A stretch of DNA of 64,000 bases from Actinoplanes subtropicus (GCF_000721705.1 NZ_JOJL01000024.1:94132-158131); one strand, 5' to 3'. Shown: positions 43,594 to 52,832, counted from the stretch's first letter. Numbers and translations: made by a program. The notes: generated by a model not told the origin, from the letters alone.

Positions 43594-43617
43594 GGGCCCC
43601 GGCGCGCGCCGGGGCCC
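43594..43617 (+). terminator. 24-bp perfect GC palindrome after the remnant gene
   Basis: GGGCCCCGGCGC and its exact complement form a 24-bp palindrome, then GTACTTTTAG. It probably ended transcription of the ancestral peptidoglycan-binding gene and now insulates the nuclease gene at 43730. Confidence 0.75.
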
Positions 43618-43729
43618 GTACTTTTAGTGTTCATCGATAAATTCATGCCGTTCAGATCTTGTCCGCTCTCCGTCGGACCGGGACGCCTAGCGTCCGTTCG
43701 TTGACCCTTTTCACCTGGAGGTCGGGGTC

Positions 43730-46700
43730 GTGTCCCGTGCTCTCATCCGGCGCGTCGCCATCGGGGCGTTGTCGCTGTCCACCCTGGGCGTCGCCAGTTC
43801 GCTGACCGGCTCGCCGGCGCTCGCCAACCCGGCCGGCACCGGGCTGGTCATCAGCGAGGCGTACGTCAATGGCGGCTCCGCCGGTGCCAGTTACCTGAAT
43901 AAGTTCGTCGAGCTGTACAACCCGACCGGCGACGCCATCGCGCTCTCCGGCGATACCTTGCAGTACCGCGCCCCCACCAGCACCGTGACCCCGAGCGGGT
44001 CGCAGGTGTTCGCCCTGTCCGGGTCGGTGGCGGCGAAGAGTCACTTCCTGATCCAGCTGCCGAGCAACGGTGCGAACGGGGCGGCCCTGCCGACGCCGGA
44101 CCTGTCGACCGGCAGCAGCGTCAACCCGGGCGCGGGCGGCGGCACGCTGTACATCGCCGCCAGCACGACCGGCGTGCTGCCCACCGACGGCACGGTGATC
44201 GACAAGGTCGGCTATGGCACCAGCAACTCGCCCGAGGGCGCCGCGGCTTCCGGCAACTCGGTCGTGCTCAGCTATCAACGGTCCGCCGACGGCGCCGACA
44301 CCGACAACAACCTCGCCGACTTCCCGGTCGCCACGCCGACGCCGACGGCCGCCACCCCGGTTTCCGACATTTCCGTCGTCAACCCGGGCGCCCAGAACGC
44401 GACCGCCGGCACCGCGATCGCGCCGATCACCCTCAGTGCCAGCGGCGGCACCCCGCCCTACGCCTGGACGGCTACCGGCCTTCCAGCCGGTCTGGATATT
44501 TCCGATTCGGGGGTCATTTCGGGCACGCCGAGTACCGCCGGAACGTCGACCGTAGTCGTCACCGCCGCTGACAATTCGGGCAAATCAGCGTTGGTGACCT
44601 TCAGCTTCGTCGTCGTGGCCCCGGCGGTGAACCTGACGATCGCCCAGATCCAGGGCACGGACACCGACACCTCCCCGTACGTCAATCAGCTGGTGACCAC
44701 CCAGGGCGTGGTAACCGCGGCCTACCCGACCGGCGGCTTCAGCGGCTTCTTCGTCGAGACCCCGGGCCCCGACATCACCCCCGGCGCCTCCGACGGCGTC
44801 TTCGTCTTCGGCTCCGCGGCCGCCGCCCAGGTGGCCGTCGGCGACAGCGTCCAGGTCACCGGCAAGGTGCAGGAGTTCTCCGGCGAGACGGAGATCACCA
44901 GCCCCGCCGTGACCAAGCTGGACACCCCGCTCCCGGCCGTCGAGCCGCGCGCGATCCCGTGGTCCGACCTGGACACCAGCGCCGAGAAGGAGGCCCACGA
45001 GGGCGAACTCGTCGCGCCGCAGGGCACCTTCACCGTCACCGACAACTACGACGCCAACTTCTACGGCTCGTTCACCCTGGCCGCCGGCGACACCCCGCTG
45101 CGCCAGCCGACCGACGCCGGCCCCGCGGGCAGCGCCGCCGCGCAGGCCGTCGCCGCCGACAACGCCGCCCGGATGGTCACCCTGGACGACGGCTCGAGCC
45201 TCAACTACTCGACCGCCGCCAACTCCGGCAAGCCGCTGCCCTGGCTGACCCCGGCCGAAGCGGTCACCGTCGGCTCGAAGGTCACCTTCCACCAGCCGGT
45301 CGTCCTCGAGTACCGGTTCTCGCTGTGGAACTTCCAGCCGCAGCACCAGGTCACCGACGACGGCTCGGCGGTCGCCACGTTCAGCGACCTGCGCACCGGC
45401 AACCAGCACCCGCGCTCGTTCGGCAGCCCGATCCTGGCCACCTTCAACGTGGAGAACTACTTCCCGACCACCGGGGAGAAGTACGAGGCGGCCGGCCTGG
45501 GCACCTGCACCTACTACAACGACCGAGACGGCAACCACAACACGGTCAACACCTGCACCGGCACCGGACCGCGCGGCGCTGCGAACGACGCCAGCTTCGC
45601 CCGCCAGCAGTCGAAGATCGTCACCGGCATCAACCGGCTCGGCGCCTCGATCGTCTCGCTCGAGGAGGTCGAGAACTCGGCCTGGTTCAACCAGCCCCGG
45701 GACAGCGCGCTGGCCGGCCTGGTCGACGCGCTCAACACCGCCGCCGGCTCGCCGGTCTGGGCGTACGTCCCGTCGCCCCCGGCCGACAAGCTGCCGCCGC
45801 TCGCCGACCAGGACGTGATCCGCACCGCGTTCATCTACAAGCCGGCTGCGGTCGCGCTGGTCGGCCAGTCCCAGGTGCTGACCACCGCGTCCGGCCCCGG
45901 GCAGTCCTTCTCGATCGCCCGGGAGCCGCTGGCCCAGGGCTTCAAGAAGATCGGCGCCACCGACGACAACGCGTTCGTGGTGGTCGCCAACCACTGGAAG
46001 TCGAAGGGCTCGGGCACCCCGCTCTACCCCGGCGACACGGAGGACACCTCCTCCCCGGCCGTCGACCAGGGTGCGTTCAACGCCACCCGGGTACACGAGG
46101 CCGCAGATGCCATGGCGTTCGCCTCGTCGGTGGCCGCCGGCCTGAACACCAACCGGATCTTCCTGGTCGGCGACTTCAACGCGTACACCCACGAGGACCC
46201 GATGGAGGCCCTCTACACGGCCGGCTACACCGACATGGGATCCACCCTGAACCCGACCGAGCAGACCTATTCGTACAACGGTCTCGAGGGCTCGCTCGAC
46301 CACGTGGTCGCCAACCCCGGCGCGAGGGCCATGGTCAACGGCGCGGACACCTGGCAGATCAACGCGCAGGAAGCGGTCGCCTACGCGTACAGCCGCTACA
46401 ACTACAACGTCACCCAGCTCTTCAACGGCAGCGACCCGTTCGCCGCCTCCGACCACGACCCGGAGCTCGTCGGCCTGACCCTCCCGTCGGCCCCCGACTG
46501 GAACAACTCGAAGATCTACAACTCCGGCGACCTGGTCTACTACAACGGCTCCACCTGGCGCGCCCTCTGGTGGACCCTGAACCAGAAACCCGGCGACGCC
46601 TACGGCCCCTGGGAGCAGATCCTCACCACCCAGGACGGCACCGCCGTGTGGACCCCGTCCCGCATCTTCAACCTCGGCGATGTGGCCTCCTACCAGGGCA

Positions 46701-46777
46701 AGCTCTACAAGGCCCAGTGGTGGACCCGCAACCAGAAGCCCGGTGACCCCTGGAGCCCCTGGAAACCGATCAGCTGA
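43730..46777 (+). CDS. ExeM/NucH-family extracellular endonuclease with chitin-binding-like repeats
   Basis: The GTG start follows CTGGAGG and gives 1015 residues with a signal peptide (ALSLSTLGVASSLTGSPALA). Domains in order: a lamin-tail-like domain (LVISEAYVNGGSAGASYLNK, about 35-150); an Ig/cadherin-like putative-Ig repeat (ASGGTPPYAWTATGLPAGLD, about 220-300); an OB-fold region (TQGVVTAAYPTGGFSGFFVE); an endonuclease/exonuclease/phosphatase catalytic domain (about 565-915, with NVENYFP, SLEEVEN, VVANHWKSKG, LVGDFNAY and SDHDPEL); and two C-terminal CBM5/12-like modules (IYNSGDLVYYNGSTWRALWW and IFNLGDVASYQGKLYKAQWW). It should degrade extracellular DNA while binding chitin or cell-wall polymer. 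It is monocistronic. Confidence 0.93.
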   Translation: MSRALIRRVAIGALSLSTLGVASSLTGSPALANPAGTGLVISEAYVNGGSAGASYLNKFVELYNPTGDAIALSGDTLQYRAPTSTVTPSGSQVFALSGSVAAKSHFLIQLPSNGANGAALPTPDLSTGSSVNPGAGGGTLYIAASTTGVLPTDGTVIDKVGYGTSNSPEGAAASGNSVVLSYQRSADGADTDNNLADFPVATPTPTAATPVSDISVVNPGAQNATAGTAIAPITLSASGGTPPYAWTATGLPAGLDISDSGVISGTPSTAGTSTVVVTAADNSGKSALVTFSFVVVAPAVNLTIAQIQGTDTDTSPYVNQLVTTQGVVTAAYPTGGFSGFFVETPGPDITPGASDGVFVFGSAAAAQVAVGDSVQVTGKVQEFSGETEITSPAVTKLDTPLPAVEPRAIPWSDLDTSAEKEAHEGELVAPQGTFTVTDNYDANFYGSFTLAAGDTPLRQPTDAGPAGSAAAQAVAADNAARMVTLDDGSSLNYSTAANSGKPLPWLTPAEAVTVGSKVTFHQPVVLEYRFSLWNFQPQHQVTDDGSAVATFSDLRTGNQHPRSFGSPILATFNVENYFPTTGEKYEAAGLGTCTYYNDRDGNHNTVNTCTGTGPRGAANDASFARQQSKIVTGINRLGASIVSLEEVENSAWFNQPRDSALAGLVDALNTAAGSPVWAYVPSPPADKLPPLADQDVIRTAFIYKPAAVALVGQSQVLTTASGPGQSFSIAREPLAQGFKKIGATDDNAFVVVANHWKSKGSGTPLYPGDTEDTSSPAVDQGAFNATRVHEAADAMAFASSVAAGLNTNRIFLVGDFNAYTHEDPMEALYTAGYTDMGSTLNPTEQTYSYNGLEGSLDHVVANPGARAMVNGADTWQINAQEAVAYAYSRYNYNVTQLFNGSDPFAASDHDPELVGLTLPSAPDWNNSKIYNSGDLVYYNGSTWRALWWTLNQKPGDAYGPWEQILTTQDGTAVWTPSRIFNLGDVASYQGKLYKAQWWTRNQKPGDPWSPWKPIS

Positions 46778-46791
46778 CGTAGCTGTTGGAC

Positions 46792-46824
46792 AGGGCCGTC
46801 CGAGCGTCCAGCTTGGGCGGCCCT
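46792..46824 (+). terminator. Weak hairpin after the nuclease gene
   Basis: AGGGCCG and CGGCCCT form a 7-bp stem about 15 bp past the stop, followed by a short pyrimidine stretch TTCC. It is a plausible but weak terminator. Confidence 0.45.
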
Positions 46825-46936
46825 TCCGCTTTGGAAAATCCCGACATCGTACGGTTGAGCCAAGTCCCCGGTGCGGCGCCGAGCTGGCTGCAACTCACCC
46901 CCCGACCGCGGCCGCCGGGCTGTCCCGGCCCAAGAC

Positions 46937-47686
46937 CTACGAGCGGAGGGCGCGGGTGATGCCCTGGGCGGTGGCGCGCACCGCCGGCGTCAGGGCCGCC
47001 GGCAGGGCTGTTCCGGCGGCTACCACGATCGAGACGGCGGCCACCACCGAGCCGTCGGGGGAGCGGATCGGGGCGGCCACCGACAGGGAGTCCATGGTTA
47101 CCTGGCGGTCGTTCACGGCGAAGCCGTGGGCCCGGACGTCGGCGAGGATTTTGCGTAGTTCGTCCGGGTCGGTGACGGTCAGTGGGGTGAAGCGGGCCAG
47201 CGGCGCGGCGAGCACCGCTTCCTGGATGTCGGCCGGGGCGTGGGCCAGCAGCACCCGGCCGACGCCGGTCGGGTGCAGCGGGAAGCGGCCGCCGACCCGG
47301 GTCAGGACGGGGACCGCGGTCCGGCCGGCGAGTCGTTCCACGTACACCGATTCGATGCCCTCGCGGACCGCCAGCTGCACGTTCTCCCGGGTGACCGCGA
47401 ACAGGTCTTCCATGTACGGCAGGGCCCGCTCGCGCAGGCCGAGGCCGCGCGGGGCCAGCGAGGCGATCTCCCAGAGCCGCAGGCCGACCCGGTACTCGCC
47501 GTCGGCGTCGCGTTCCAGCAGGCCGCAGTGCACCAGCTCGGCCACCAGGCGGTGGGCGGTGGTCAGCGGCAGCCCGGTGCGGCGGGCCAGCTGGGTCAGC
47601 GTCAGCGCCGGCTGGTCCGGCGTGAACGCGGTCAGCAGCTGGGTGGCCCGCCGCAGCACCGGACCGGTCTCGCCCCTCGCCGTCAC
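46937..47686 (-). CDS. IclR-family transcriptional regulator
   Basis: The 249 residues have an N-terminal winged helix (TLTQLARRTGLPLTTAHRLV, about 29-48) and the IclR effector domain (ENVQLAVREGIESVYVERLA, HPTGVGRVLLAHAP, RQVTMDSLSVAAPIRSPDGS). Its start overlaps the reductase stop as ATGA, so it is the last gene of the Rieske oxygenase operon. IclR proteins often govern aromatic-acid catabolism; an autoregulated control of this operon by its substrate is likely but inferred. Confidence 0.94.
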   Translation of the reverse strand: MTARGETGPVLRRATQLLTAFTPDQPALTLTQLARRTGLPLTTAHRLVAELVHCGLLERDADGEYRVGLRLWEIASLAPRGLGLRERALPYMEDLFAVTRENVQLAVREGIESVYVERLAGRTAVPVLTRVGGRFPLHPTGVGRVLLAHAPADIQEAVLAAPLARFTPLTVTDPDELRKILADVRAHGFAVNDRQVTMDSLSVAAPIRSPDGSVVAAVSIVVAAGTALPAALTPAVRATAQGITRALRS

Positions 47687-48600
47687 AGGTCCAGGATGAG
47701 GCGTGGACCGGCCGCGCGGGACACGCAGACGAACATCGTGTCGTTCTTCGCCCGTTCCTCGGGGGTCAGCAGGCTGTCCCGATGGTCGACCTCCCCGCCG
47801 AGCACGGCCGTCTCACAGGTGCCGCAGGTGCCCTCGGTGCACGACCAGAGCACCTCGACCCCGGCCTCCTCGACGGCCCGCAGGATCGACGTGCCGGGCG
47901 GCACGGTCAGCGTACGGCCGCTGCGGGCCAGCTCCACCTCGAAGGACTCGGCGCGGACCGGCTCGCCCTGCTCCTTCGGGGCGAAGCGCTCCACGTGCAG
48001 TGGGCGGCCGGCGCAGCGCTGCTCGACCGCCGCCAGCAGCGGTTCCGGCCCGCAGCAGTAGACCGGGGTGTCGGCCGGCTCGCCGGCCAGGATCGCGTCG
48101 AGGTCGAGCAGGCCGGTCTCGTCCTGCGGGTGAAGGAAAACCCGGCTGCCGTACGCGGCGCGGAGCTCGTCGCGGAACGCCATCGAGCCCAGGGTGCGGC
48201 CGCCGTAATGGAGGCGCCATTCCGCGGCGGCGGCCATCATCGGCAGCAGCGGGGTGATGCCGATGCCACCGGCGATGAAGAGGTGGCGGGGCGCGGGCAC
48301 GAGCGGGAAGTGGTTGCGCGGGCCGTCCACCTCGACCAGGTCGCCCTCGCGGAGCTTGTCGTGCACCGCCTGCGAGCCGCCGCGGCCGTCGGGTTCGCGG
48401 AGCACGGCGATCCGCCAGACCGAGCGGTCGGCCGGGTCGCCGCAGAGCGAGTACTGCCGCACGACGCCCGGAGCCGGCGTCAGGTCGATGTGTGCGCCGG
48501 GCGCCCACTCCGGCAGGTCGGACCCGGCCGGGTCGCGCAGTTCGAGGACGACGACGCCGTCGGCCGCGGCCTCGTGCCGACTGATGGCTAGCCGTTTCAC
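47683..48600 (-). CDS. PDR/VanB-family oxidoreductase (phthalate dioxygenase reductase type)
   Basis: From GTG at 48600 (overlapping the previous stop as GTGA) the protein has 305 residues. It has an FMN-binding fold (RQYSLCGDPADRSVWRIAVL), an NAD-binding region (LFIAGGIGITPLLPMMAAAA and VYCCGPEPLLAAVE) and a C-terminal plant-type 2Fe-2S domain with CTEGTCGTC and a distal cysteine in MFVCVSRA. It passes electrons from NADH to the Rieske oxygenase encoded two genes upstream. Longer upstream starts are not conserved in style. Confidence 0.94.
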   Translation of the reverse strand: MKRLAISRHEAAADGVVVLELRDPAGSDLPEWAPGAHIDLTPAPGVVRQYSLCGDPADRSVWRIAVLREPDGRGGSQAVHDKLREGDLVEVDGPRNHFPLVPAPRHLFIAGGIGITPLLPMMAAAAEWRLHYGGRTLGSMAFRDELRAAYGSRVFLHPQDETGLLDLDAILAGEPADTPVYCCGPEPLLAAVEQRCAGRPLHVERFAPKEQGEPVRAESFEVELARSGRTLTVPPGTSILRAVEEAGVEVLWSCTEGTCGTCETAVLGGEVDHRDSLLTPEERAKNDTMFVCVSRAAGPRLILDL

Positions 48601-48770
48601 GCTGCTTCCTCGCGTACCGGGGAATGGTCTTGATGGTTGGGGTGGGCCAGCAGCCACTGCCACATGGCGACCGGGTCCTCCGCGATCGTCTCGGCGCCGC
48701 AGTGGCAGCGCCCGCGCAGCTGGTCGGAGCCCGGCACCCAGTCGACCTGCAGCATTTTCCGGGCGGTCAT
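48597..48770 (-). CDS. 57-aa cysteine-containing protein between oxygenase and reductase
   Basis: The reading frame MTARKMLQVDWVPGSDQLRG continues with RCHCGAETIAEDPVAMWQWL and ends HPNHQDHSPVREEAA. It starts within the oxygenase stop (ATGA) and ends within the reductase start (GTGA), so it is translated as part of the operon. A CHC pair and a downstream histidine cluster could bind metal, but only two cysteines are present. I do not recognise a family. Exact coupling on both sides argues for a real, stoichiometric partner of the oxygenase system. Confidence 0.75.
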   Translation of the reverse strand: MTARKMLQVDWVPGSDQLRGRCHCGAETIAEDPVAMWQWLLAHPNHQDHSPVREEAA

Positions 48771-49792
48771 CGGAGCTTGGCCATCATCCGGCGGGCGGCG
48801 AGACCGCCGGTGTCGATGTTGATCGAGAGCTCCTGGTAGCCGTCCGGCTCGGTGGCGATGACCTGCTCGAGAACGTTGAGCGCGGTCACGTCCTGCAGCA
48901 CGACGGTCCGGTTGTTCTCCGCCAGGAAGTCGGAGACGCCCTGGTCCTCGAGGGCGAAGTCGCGGGCGACCGCCCAGAAGTCGTGTGTCGAGGTCTCCGT
49001 CTCCGGGGTGAGCGCGTAGACCACCTCGACGTGGAACCCGTCGGGATCGGTGCCGTCCGCGTTGGGCAGCACCCCGGCCGGCGCGATCCGGCTGTGCAGC
49101 AGGTAGAGGCAGGGCGGCGTGAACTCGATGTCCTGCCAGCGGGTGATCCGGCCGGTGATGCCGGTGCTCTTCTGGTAGAAGGGCGGGCAGGCGGCGTCCG
49201 CCATGTGCCGGGAGACGTGGACGACGCCGGCCTCCTCGTCGACCCGGGTGACGATCGGCGTCTCGGCGACCTCGGGCGTGCCGATGTATCCGCCGTGCAG
49301 GTACGTCTCGTGCGACAGGTCGAGCAGGTTGTCCATCAGCAGGCTGTGCCGGGCGGCCAGCGGCTCCATCCCGGAGACCGTGGTCCAGCCCGGCATGTCG
49401 AGCCACGGCGCCCGGGGGATCCGGGTCTTCTCGGCGTTGTCCGGCTCGCCGATGAAGACCCAGACGAAGCCGTCCAGCTCGGTCACCGGGTAGGAGGTGA
49501 GCCGGGCGGTCCGCGGGATCCGGGTCTGGCCCGGCACGGCCACGCAGGCGCCGCCCTGGTCGTAGGTGAAGCCGTGGTAGCCGCAGACCACGGTGTCGCC
49601 GACCAGGTGGCTGGGCGCCTGGGAGAGCGGGAATCGCCGGTGTACGCAGCGGTCGCTCATCGCGGCGACCGCACCCGCCTCGGTCCGCCAGAAAAGGATG
49701 GACTCGCCGCAGACGGTCCGGCTGAACAGCTCCCGGCCGATCTCCCGGCCGTAGGCCGCCACGTACCACTGGTTCCGCACGAATTCGCTCAT
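48767..49792 (-). CDS. Rieske 2Fe-2S aromatic oxygenase, VanA-like (vanillate O-demethylase type)
   Basis: ATG at 49792 gives 341 residues starting MSEFVRNQWYVAAYGREIGR; the upstream in-frame extension is not conserved in style. Rieske ligands are CVHRRF (Cys/His near 48-50) and CGYHGFTYD (Cys/His near 70-73). The mononuclear iron motif is DLSHETYLH (D-X2-H-X4-H). VanA-type enzymes demethylate or hydroxylate aromatic acids with electrons from a PDR reductase, which is encoded in the same operon. The substrate is not known; vanillate is one candidate among aryl ethers. Confidence 0.93.
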   Translation of the reverse strand: MSEFVRNQWYVAAYGREIGRELFSRTVCGESILFWRTEAGAVAAMSDRCVHRRFPLSQAPSHLVGDTVVCGYHGFTYDQGGACVAVPGQTRIPRTARLTSYPVTELDGFVWVFIGEPDNAEKTRIPRAPWLDMPGWTTVSGMEPLAARHSLLMDNLLDLSHETYLHGGYIGTPEVAETPIVTRVDEEAGVVHVSRHMADAACPPFYQKSTGITGRITRWQDIEFTPPCLYLLHSRIAPAGVLPNADGTDPDGFHVEVVYALTPETETSTHDFWAVARDFALEDQGVSDFLAENNRTVVLQDVTALNVLEQVIATEPDGYQELSINIDTGGLAARRMMAKLR

Positions 49793-49877
49793 GCGGCCCA
49801 GCGTGACGGCAGTCACCGGGCGGCCGGTCCGCCTCTTCCGCATTTCGGAAGAGACGAACCGGCGGCCAACCTGCGGA

Positions 49878-51014
49878 TCAGTGCCGTTCGAGGATCAGCG
49901 GGGTGCCGGTCACCACCGCGGCCCGATTGCCGACGGCCCAGGTGTGCGTGGTGCCGGGCCGGGCCGACACCGCCCAGAGGTCCGGCGCGCCGTCGGCCGG
50001 CGCGGCGACCTGGGTCCACTGTGTACCGTTCCAGTGCTCGGTGAGCGGCGCGACGTACGGGATGTCGCTCAGCGCTTGCGGGCCGACCGCCCAGACGTCG
50101 CCGCTCGCCCGGGCGCTCACGCCCCGCAGGTAACCGCCGTTGCCGGGGATCGCGGGACCGGCCACCACCGACCACGCGGTGCCGTTCCAGTGCACCGTCG
50201 CCGGTTGGATCGTGTCCTGCACCGTGGGCGGGTTGATCTGCCCGACGACCCACGCGTCGGTGGCGCTGACCGAGGTCACCGACCACACCTGCAGGCCGGT
50301 CGGCATCGGCACGAGCGACCACGCGGTGCCGTCGTAGTGGATCGCGAAGGCGGCGGTGACGTGCCGGCGCGGCGAGTAGCTGCCCACCGCCCAGATGTCG
50401 TTCGCCGAGCGGGCCGTGATGGCCGTGAACGAGCCGGCACCCACCCCGCCCGGGTTCGGCGACGGCGTGGTCACGCTGGTCCAGGCGGTGCCGTCCCAGT
50501 GCTTGACGGTGTCGCCGACCGCCCAGGCGTTGTTCGGGCCGAGGGCGGCGACGCCGAACAGGGTGCCGCCGCCGGGCACGGAGACCGGACTCCACGCGGT
50601 GCCGTTCCAGTGCATCGCGATCGGCGACACGACGATGTGGTAGCCCGGCGGGTGGGTGCTCACCGAGCCGACCGCCCACGCGTCGTCGGCGGCGCCGGCG
50701 CTGACGCCCCACAGGAGGGTGCCGATGCCCTGCAGCGGTACGGGCACGTCGGTCCAGGCCGTGCCGTTCCAGTGCAGCGAGATCGGGTAGGTCGGCGAGG
50801 CGGTCGGCGGCTGGACGTAGCCGACGGCCCACGCGTCGGTGTCGGTCCGCCCGTCGACGGCCTGCAGGCTGGTGAACTGGACGTCGGGGTGGGGCGCCGG
50901 CACCGCGCTCCAGGCGCCCGCGGCGGCGACCGCCGGCCCGGTCGCGGCGACGACGGCGGTGATCGTTGCGGTGGCGGTGAGGGTGAGTGCGCGCGGCAGA
51001 CGTCTTGGTCGCAT
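49878..51014 (-). CDS. Secreted protein with WAVG/HWNGTAW repeats
   Basis: A signal peptide (TLTATATITAVVAATGPAVA) is followed by about seven repeats of roughly 45 residues, each with an HWNGTAW-like strand and a DAWAVG-like turn (for example TDAWVVGQINPP, SANDIWAVGSYSP). The pattern suggests a beta-propeller outside the cell. There are no catalytic residues to assign. It lies between the oxygenase operon and a sigma-factor module, and could be a target of the latter. Confidence 0.82.
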   Translation of the reverse strand: MRPRRLPRALTLTATATITAVVAATGPAVAAAGAWSAVPAPHPDVQFTSLQAVDGRTDTDAWAVGYVQPPTASPTYPISLHWNGTAWTDVPVPLQGIGTLLWGVSAGAADDAWAVGSVSTHPPGYHIVVSPIAMHWNGTAWSPVSVPGGGTLFGVAALGPNNAWAVGDTVKHWDGTAWTSVTTPSPNPGGVGAGSFTAITARSANDIWAVGSYSPRRHVTAAFAIHYDGTAWSLVPMPTGLQVWSVTSVSATDAWVVGQINPPTVQDTIQPATVHWNGTAWSVVAGPAIPGNGGYLRGVSARASGDVWAVGPQALSDIPYVAPLTEHWNGTQWTQVAAPADGAPDLWAVSARPGTTHTWAVGNRAAVVTGTPLILERH

Positions 51015-51102
51015 CGGCTTTCCTCTCTCGGCGGAGCCGCCAGGTCCGCCGTCGAGTCTGACCAGCGACGCTGACGCGACCCTGAAGCGCGCCTGAAACC
51101 GC

Positions 51103-52329
51103 TCAGTCGCGGAACTGGATGGCGAGCGGCGCCCGGTCGTTGGTGTCGTTCGGGTCGTTGTAGCCGTCCAGCGGGATCACGTTGGTGTCCGGGACGTAGG
51201 TGAGCTGATAGCGCCGCGGCGAGTCGATCTTCAAGGTGACCTTGCGGGTCGCGCCGCCGGAGAGCTTGGCCGCGGTGCACACGACGTCGATCATCCCGCC
51301 GCCGGCGGTCGACGGATCCAGGGCGCAACCGTGCGGCGGACCGACCAGCCGCATGCCGTACGAGATGACGGTCTCCGTCTTGTACGGGATGGCCGAGGCG
51401 CCGGTGTTGTGCACGGTCAGCGTCATCGAACCGCCGTAGTGGCCGTTCGGCTGCTTGGTCAGCACGAGAGCGGTGCTGGTCAGTTCGAGGTCCGTGGCGT
51501 ACGCGTTGGTCGGGTGTGCCGTCGTGCCCTGCTGGACGAAGGCCGACCCGCTCCAGGTGAAGGTCAACCACTGCCGGGTGACATACCGTTGGTTGGCCGA
51601 GCTGGGGTCGGCGCACCGCCAGGGTACCGGGAAATCGGCGATCTCGACCTGGACCGCGCCGTTCGGGCCGGCGCGCAGGCCGCAGATGGACATGAGCTTG
51701 CCGGTCTGCGCGAGGACCGGGCCGATCGTGCGGACCCGATCGCCATCCGCCGGTGCGAACGCGACGACCTGCGACGCGATGTCGTTCTGGTACATGCAGA
51801 AGATCCGGGCGAAGGTTTCCGCCCGGCCGTCCCCGTCGACGTCGGCGTAGGCGACCCCGGCTATCCAGTAGGCGACGTCGTCGGTCTGCCAGTCGCCGTT
51901 GTGGAACGGGATCGGGCCGGTCCCGCATTTCGCGCTACTCGTCTCGGCCGGCCACGCGGGCAGGTCGAGGGCGGCCGAGTAGAGGGCCGCCTCGGTGATG
52001 CCGCCGGCCGGAGCCGTCCTCGACGGGTGGGTGGTCTCGCCCGGTCCGACGAAGTAGGGCTCGCCGGAAGCGGAGGCGGACGGCTTCCGGACGACCGGCT
52101 TCGAGTCCGGCGAAGAGCCGCGCGGATCGCCGGTCAGCAGGACTCCAGCCGTCAACGGGATCGCCACGACCAGGGCCGAGAGCGTCGCGAGCGTGACGTT
52201 CCGGTTGCGCTTGCGGGTGCGGACCTCTTGGCGCGTACGGTCGGCGCCGGCCGGTTTCACCAGGGCAGCCGCCTGGCCGCGGAACTCGTCGAACGCCGCG
52301 GTCAGCGGATCGTGGTCGAGGTTGGTCAT
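51103..52329 (-). CDS. Membrane protein coupled to a SigE-family sigma factor
   Basis: The ATG overlaps the sigma stop as ATGA and gives 408 residues. A cytoplasmic N-terminus (MTNLDHDPLTAAFDEFRGQA) precedes a helix (LATLSALVVAIPLTAGVLLT, about 48-67), then a Ser/Pro linker and an outer domain with paired cysteines (AKCGTGPIPF, RIFCMYQND, SICGLRAG, DVVCTAAK). There is a VDGDGRAE-like calcium-style loop. As with the gene at 40068, its place directly after a sigma gene suggests a membrane regulator or sensor. Confidence 0.82.
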   Translation of the reverse strand: MTNLDHDPLTAAFDEFRGQAAALVKPAGADRTRQEVRTRKRNRNVTLATLSALVVAIPLTAGVLLTGDPRGSSPDSKPVVRKPSASASGEPYFVGPGETTHPSRTAPAGGITEAALYSAALDLPAWPAETSSAKCGTGPIPFHNGDWQTDDVAYWIAGVAYADVDGDGRAETFARIFCMYQNDIASQVVAFAPADGDRVRTIGPVLAQTGKLMSICGLRAGPNGAVQVEIADFPVPWRCADPSSANQRYVTRQWLTFTWSGSAFVQQGTTAHPTNAYATDLELTSTALVLTKQPNGHYGGSMTLTVHNTGASAIPYKTETVISYGMRLVGPPHGCALDPSTAGGGMIDVVCTAAKLSGGATRKVTLKIDSPRRYQLTYVPDTNVIPLDGYNDPNDTNDRAPLAIQFRD

Positions 52330-52832
52330 GATTCGTCCTCTTCCTCGGCGAGGCGGGCGGCCAGCGCCGCGCGGCCACGGTGCAGCCACGCCTTGACGGT
52401 TCCCTCGGGCGCGCCGACCTGGTCCGCGATCTCCCGTACCGACTGATCGGCGAGGTAGTGCAGGATCAGCACCCGGCGGTGCTGGGCGGGCAGGGTCGCG
52501 AGCGCGCCGGCCAGCGCCACCCGGTCCGGGCCGGGGGCGGGCACGTTCTCCACGCGGTGCTTGCGCAGGAAAGCCGCGGCGGTACGCGCGCGGCGCCACT
52601 GGCTGGTCGCCAGGTTCCACGCGACCCGGCGCACCCACGCCTGCGGATCGTCCAGTGCGGACACCCGTTTCCAGCGGGTCAGGGCGCGGCAGAACGCCTC
52701 CTGCACCACGTCCTGGGCGCTGGGCAGGTCACCGGTGTACGCGTACAGCTGGATCGTCAGCGGCTGGAAGTGGGCCGCGTAGAAGCCGTCGAAATCCAGG
52801 CCGACCTCGCGAGCTTGGCGCACATCGACCAC
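52326..52832 (-). CDS. SigE-family ECF RNA polymerase sigma factor
   Basis: The 168 residues show region 2 (LYAYTGDLPSAQDVVQEAFC, RALTRWKRVS) and region 4 (LPAQHRRVLILHYLADQSVR, VGAPEGTVKAWLHRGRAALA). It is coupled to the membrane protein downstream through ATGA, repeating the arrangement seen at 39565-41285. Start is GTG; a second possible start is a few codons downstream. Confidence 0.93.
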   Translation of the reverse strand: MVDVRQAREVGLDFDGFYAAHFQPLTIQLYAYTGDLPSAQDVVQEAFCRALTRWKRVSALDDPQAWVRRVAWNLATSQWRRARTAAAFLRKHRVENVPAPGPDRVALAGALATLPAQHRRVLILHYLADQSVREIADQVGAPEGTVKAWLHRGRAALAARLAEEEDES

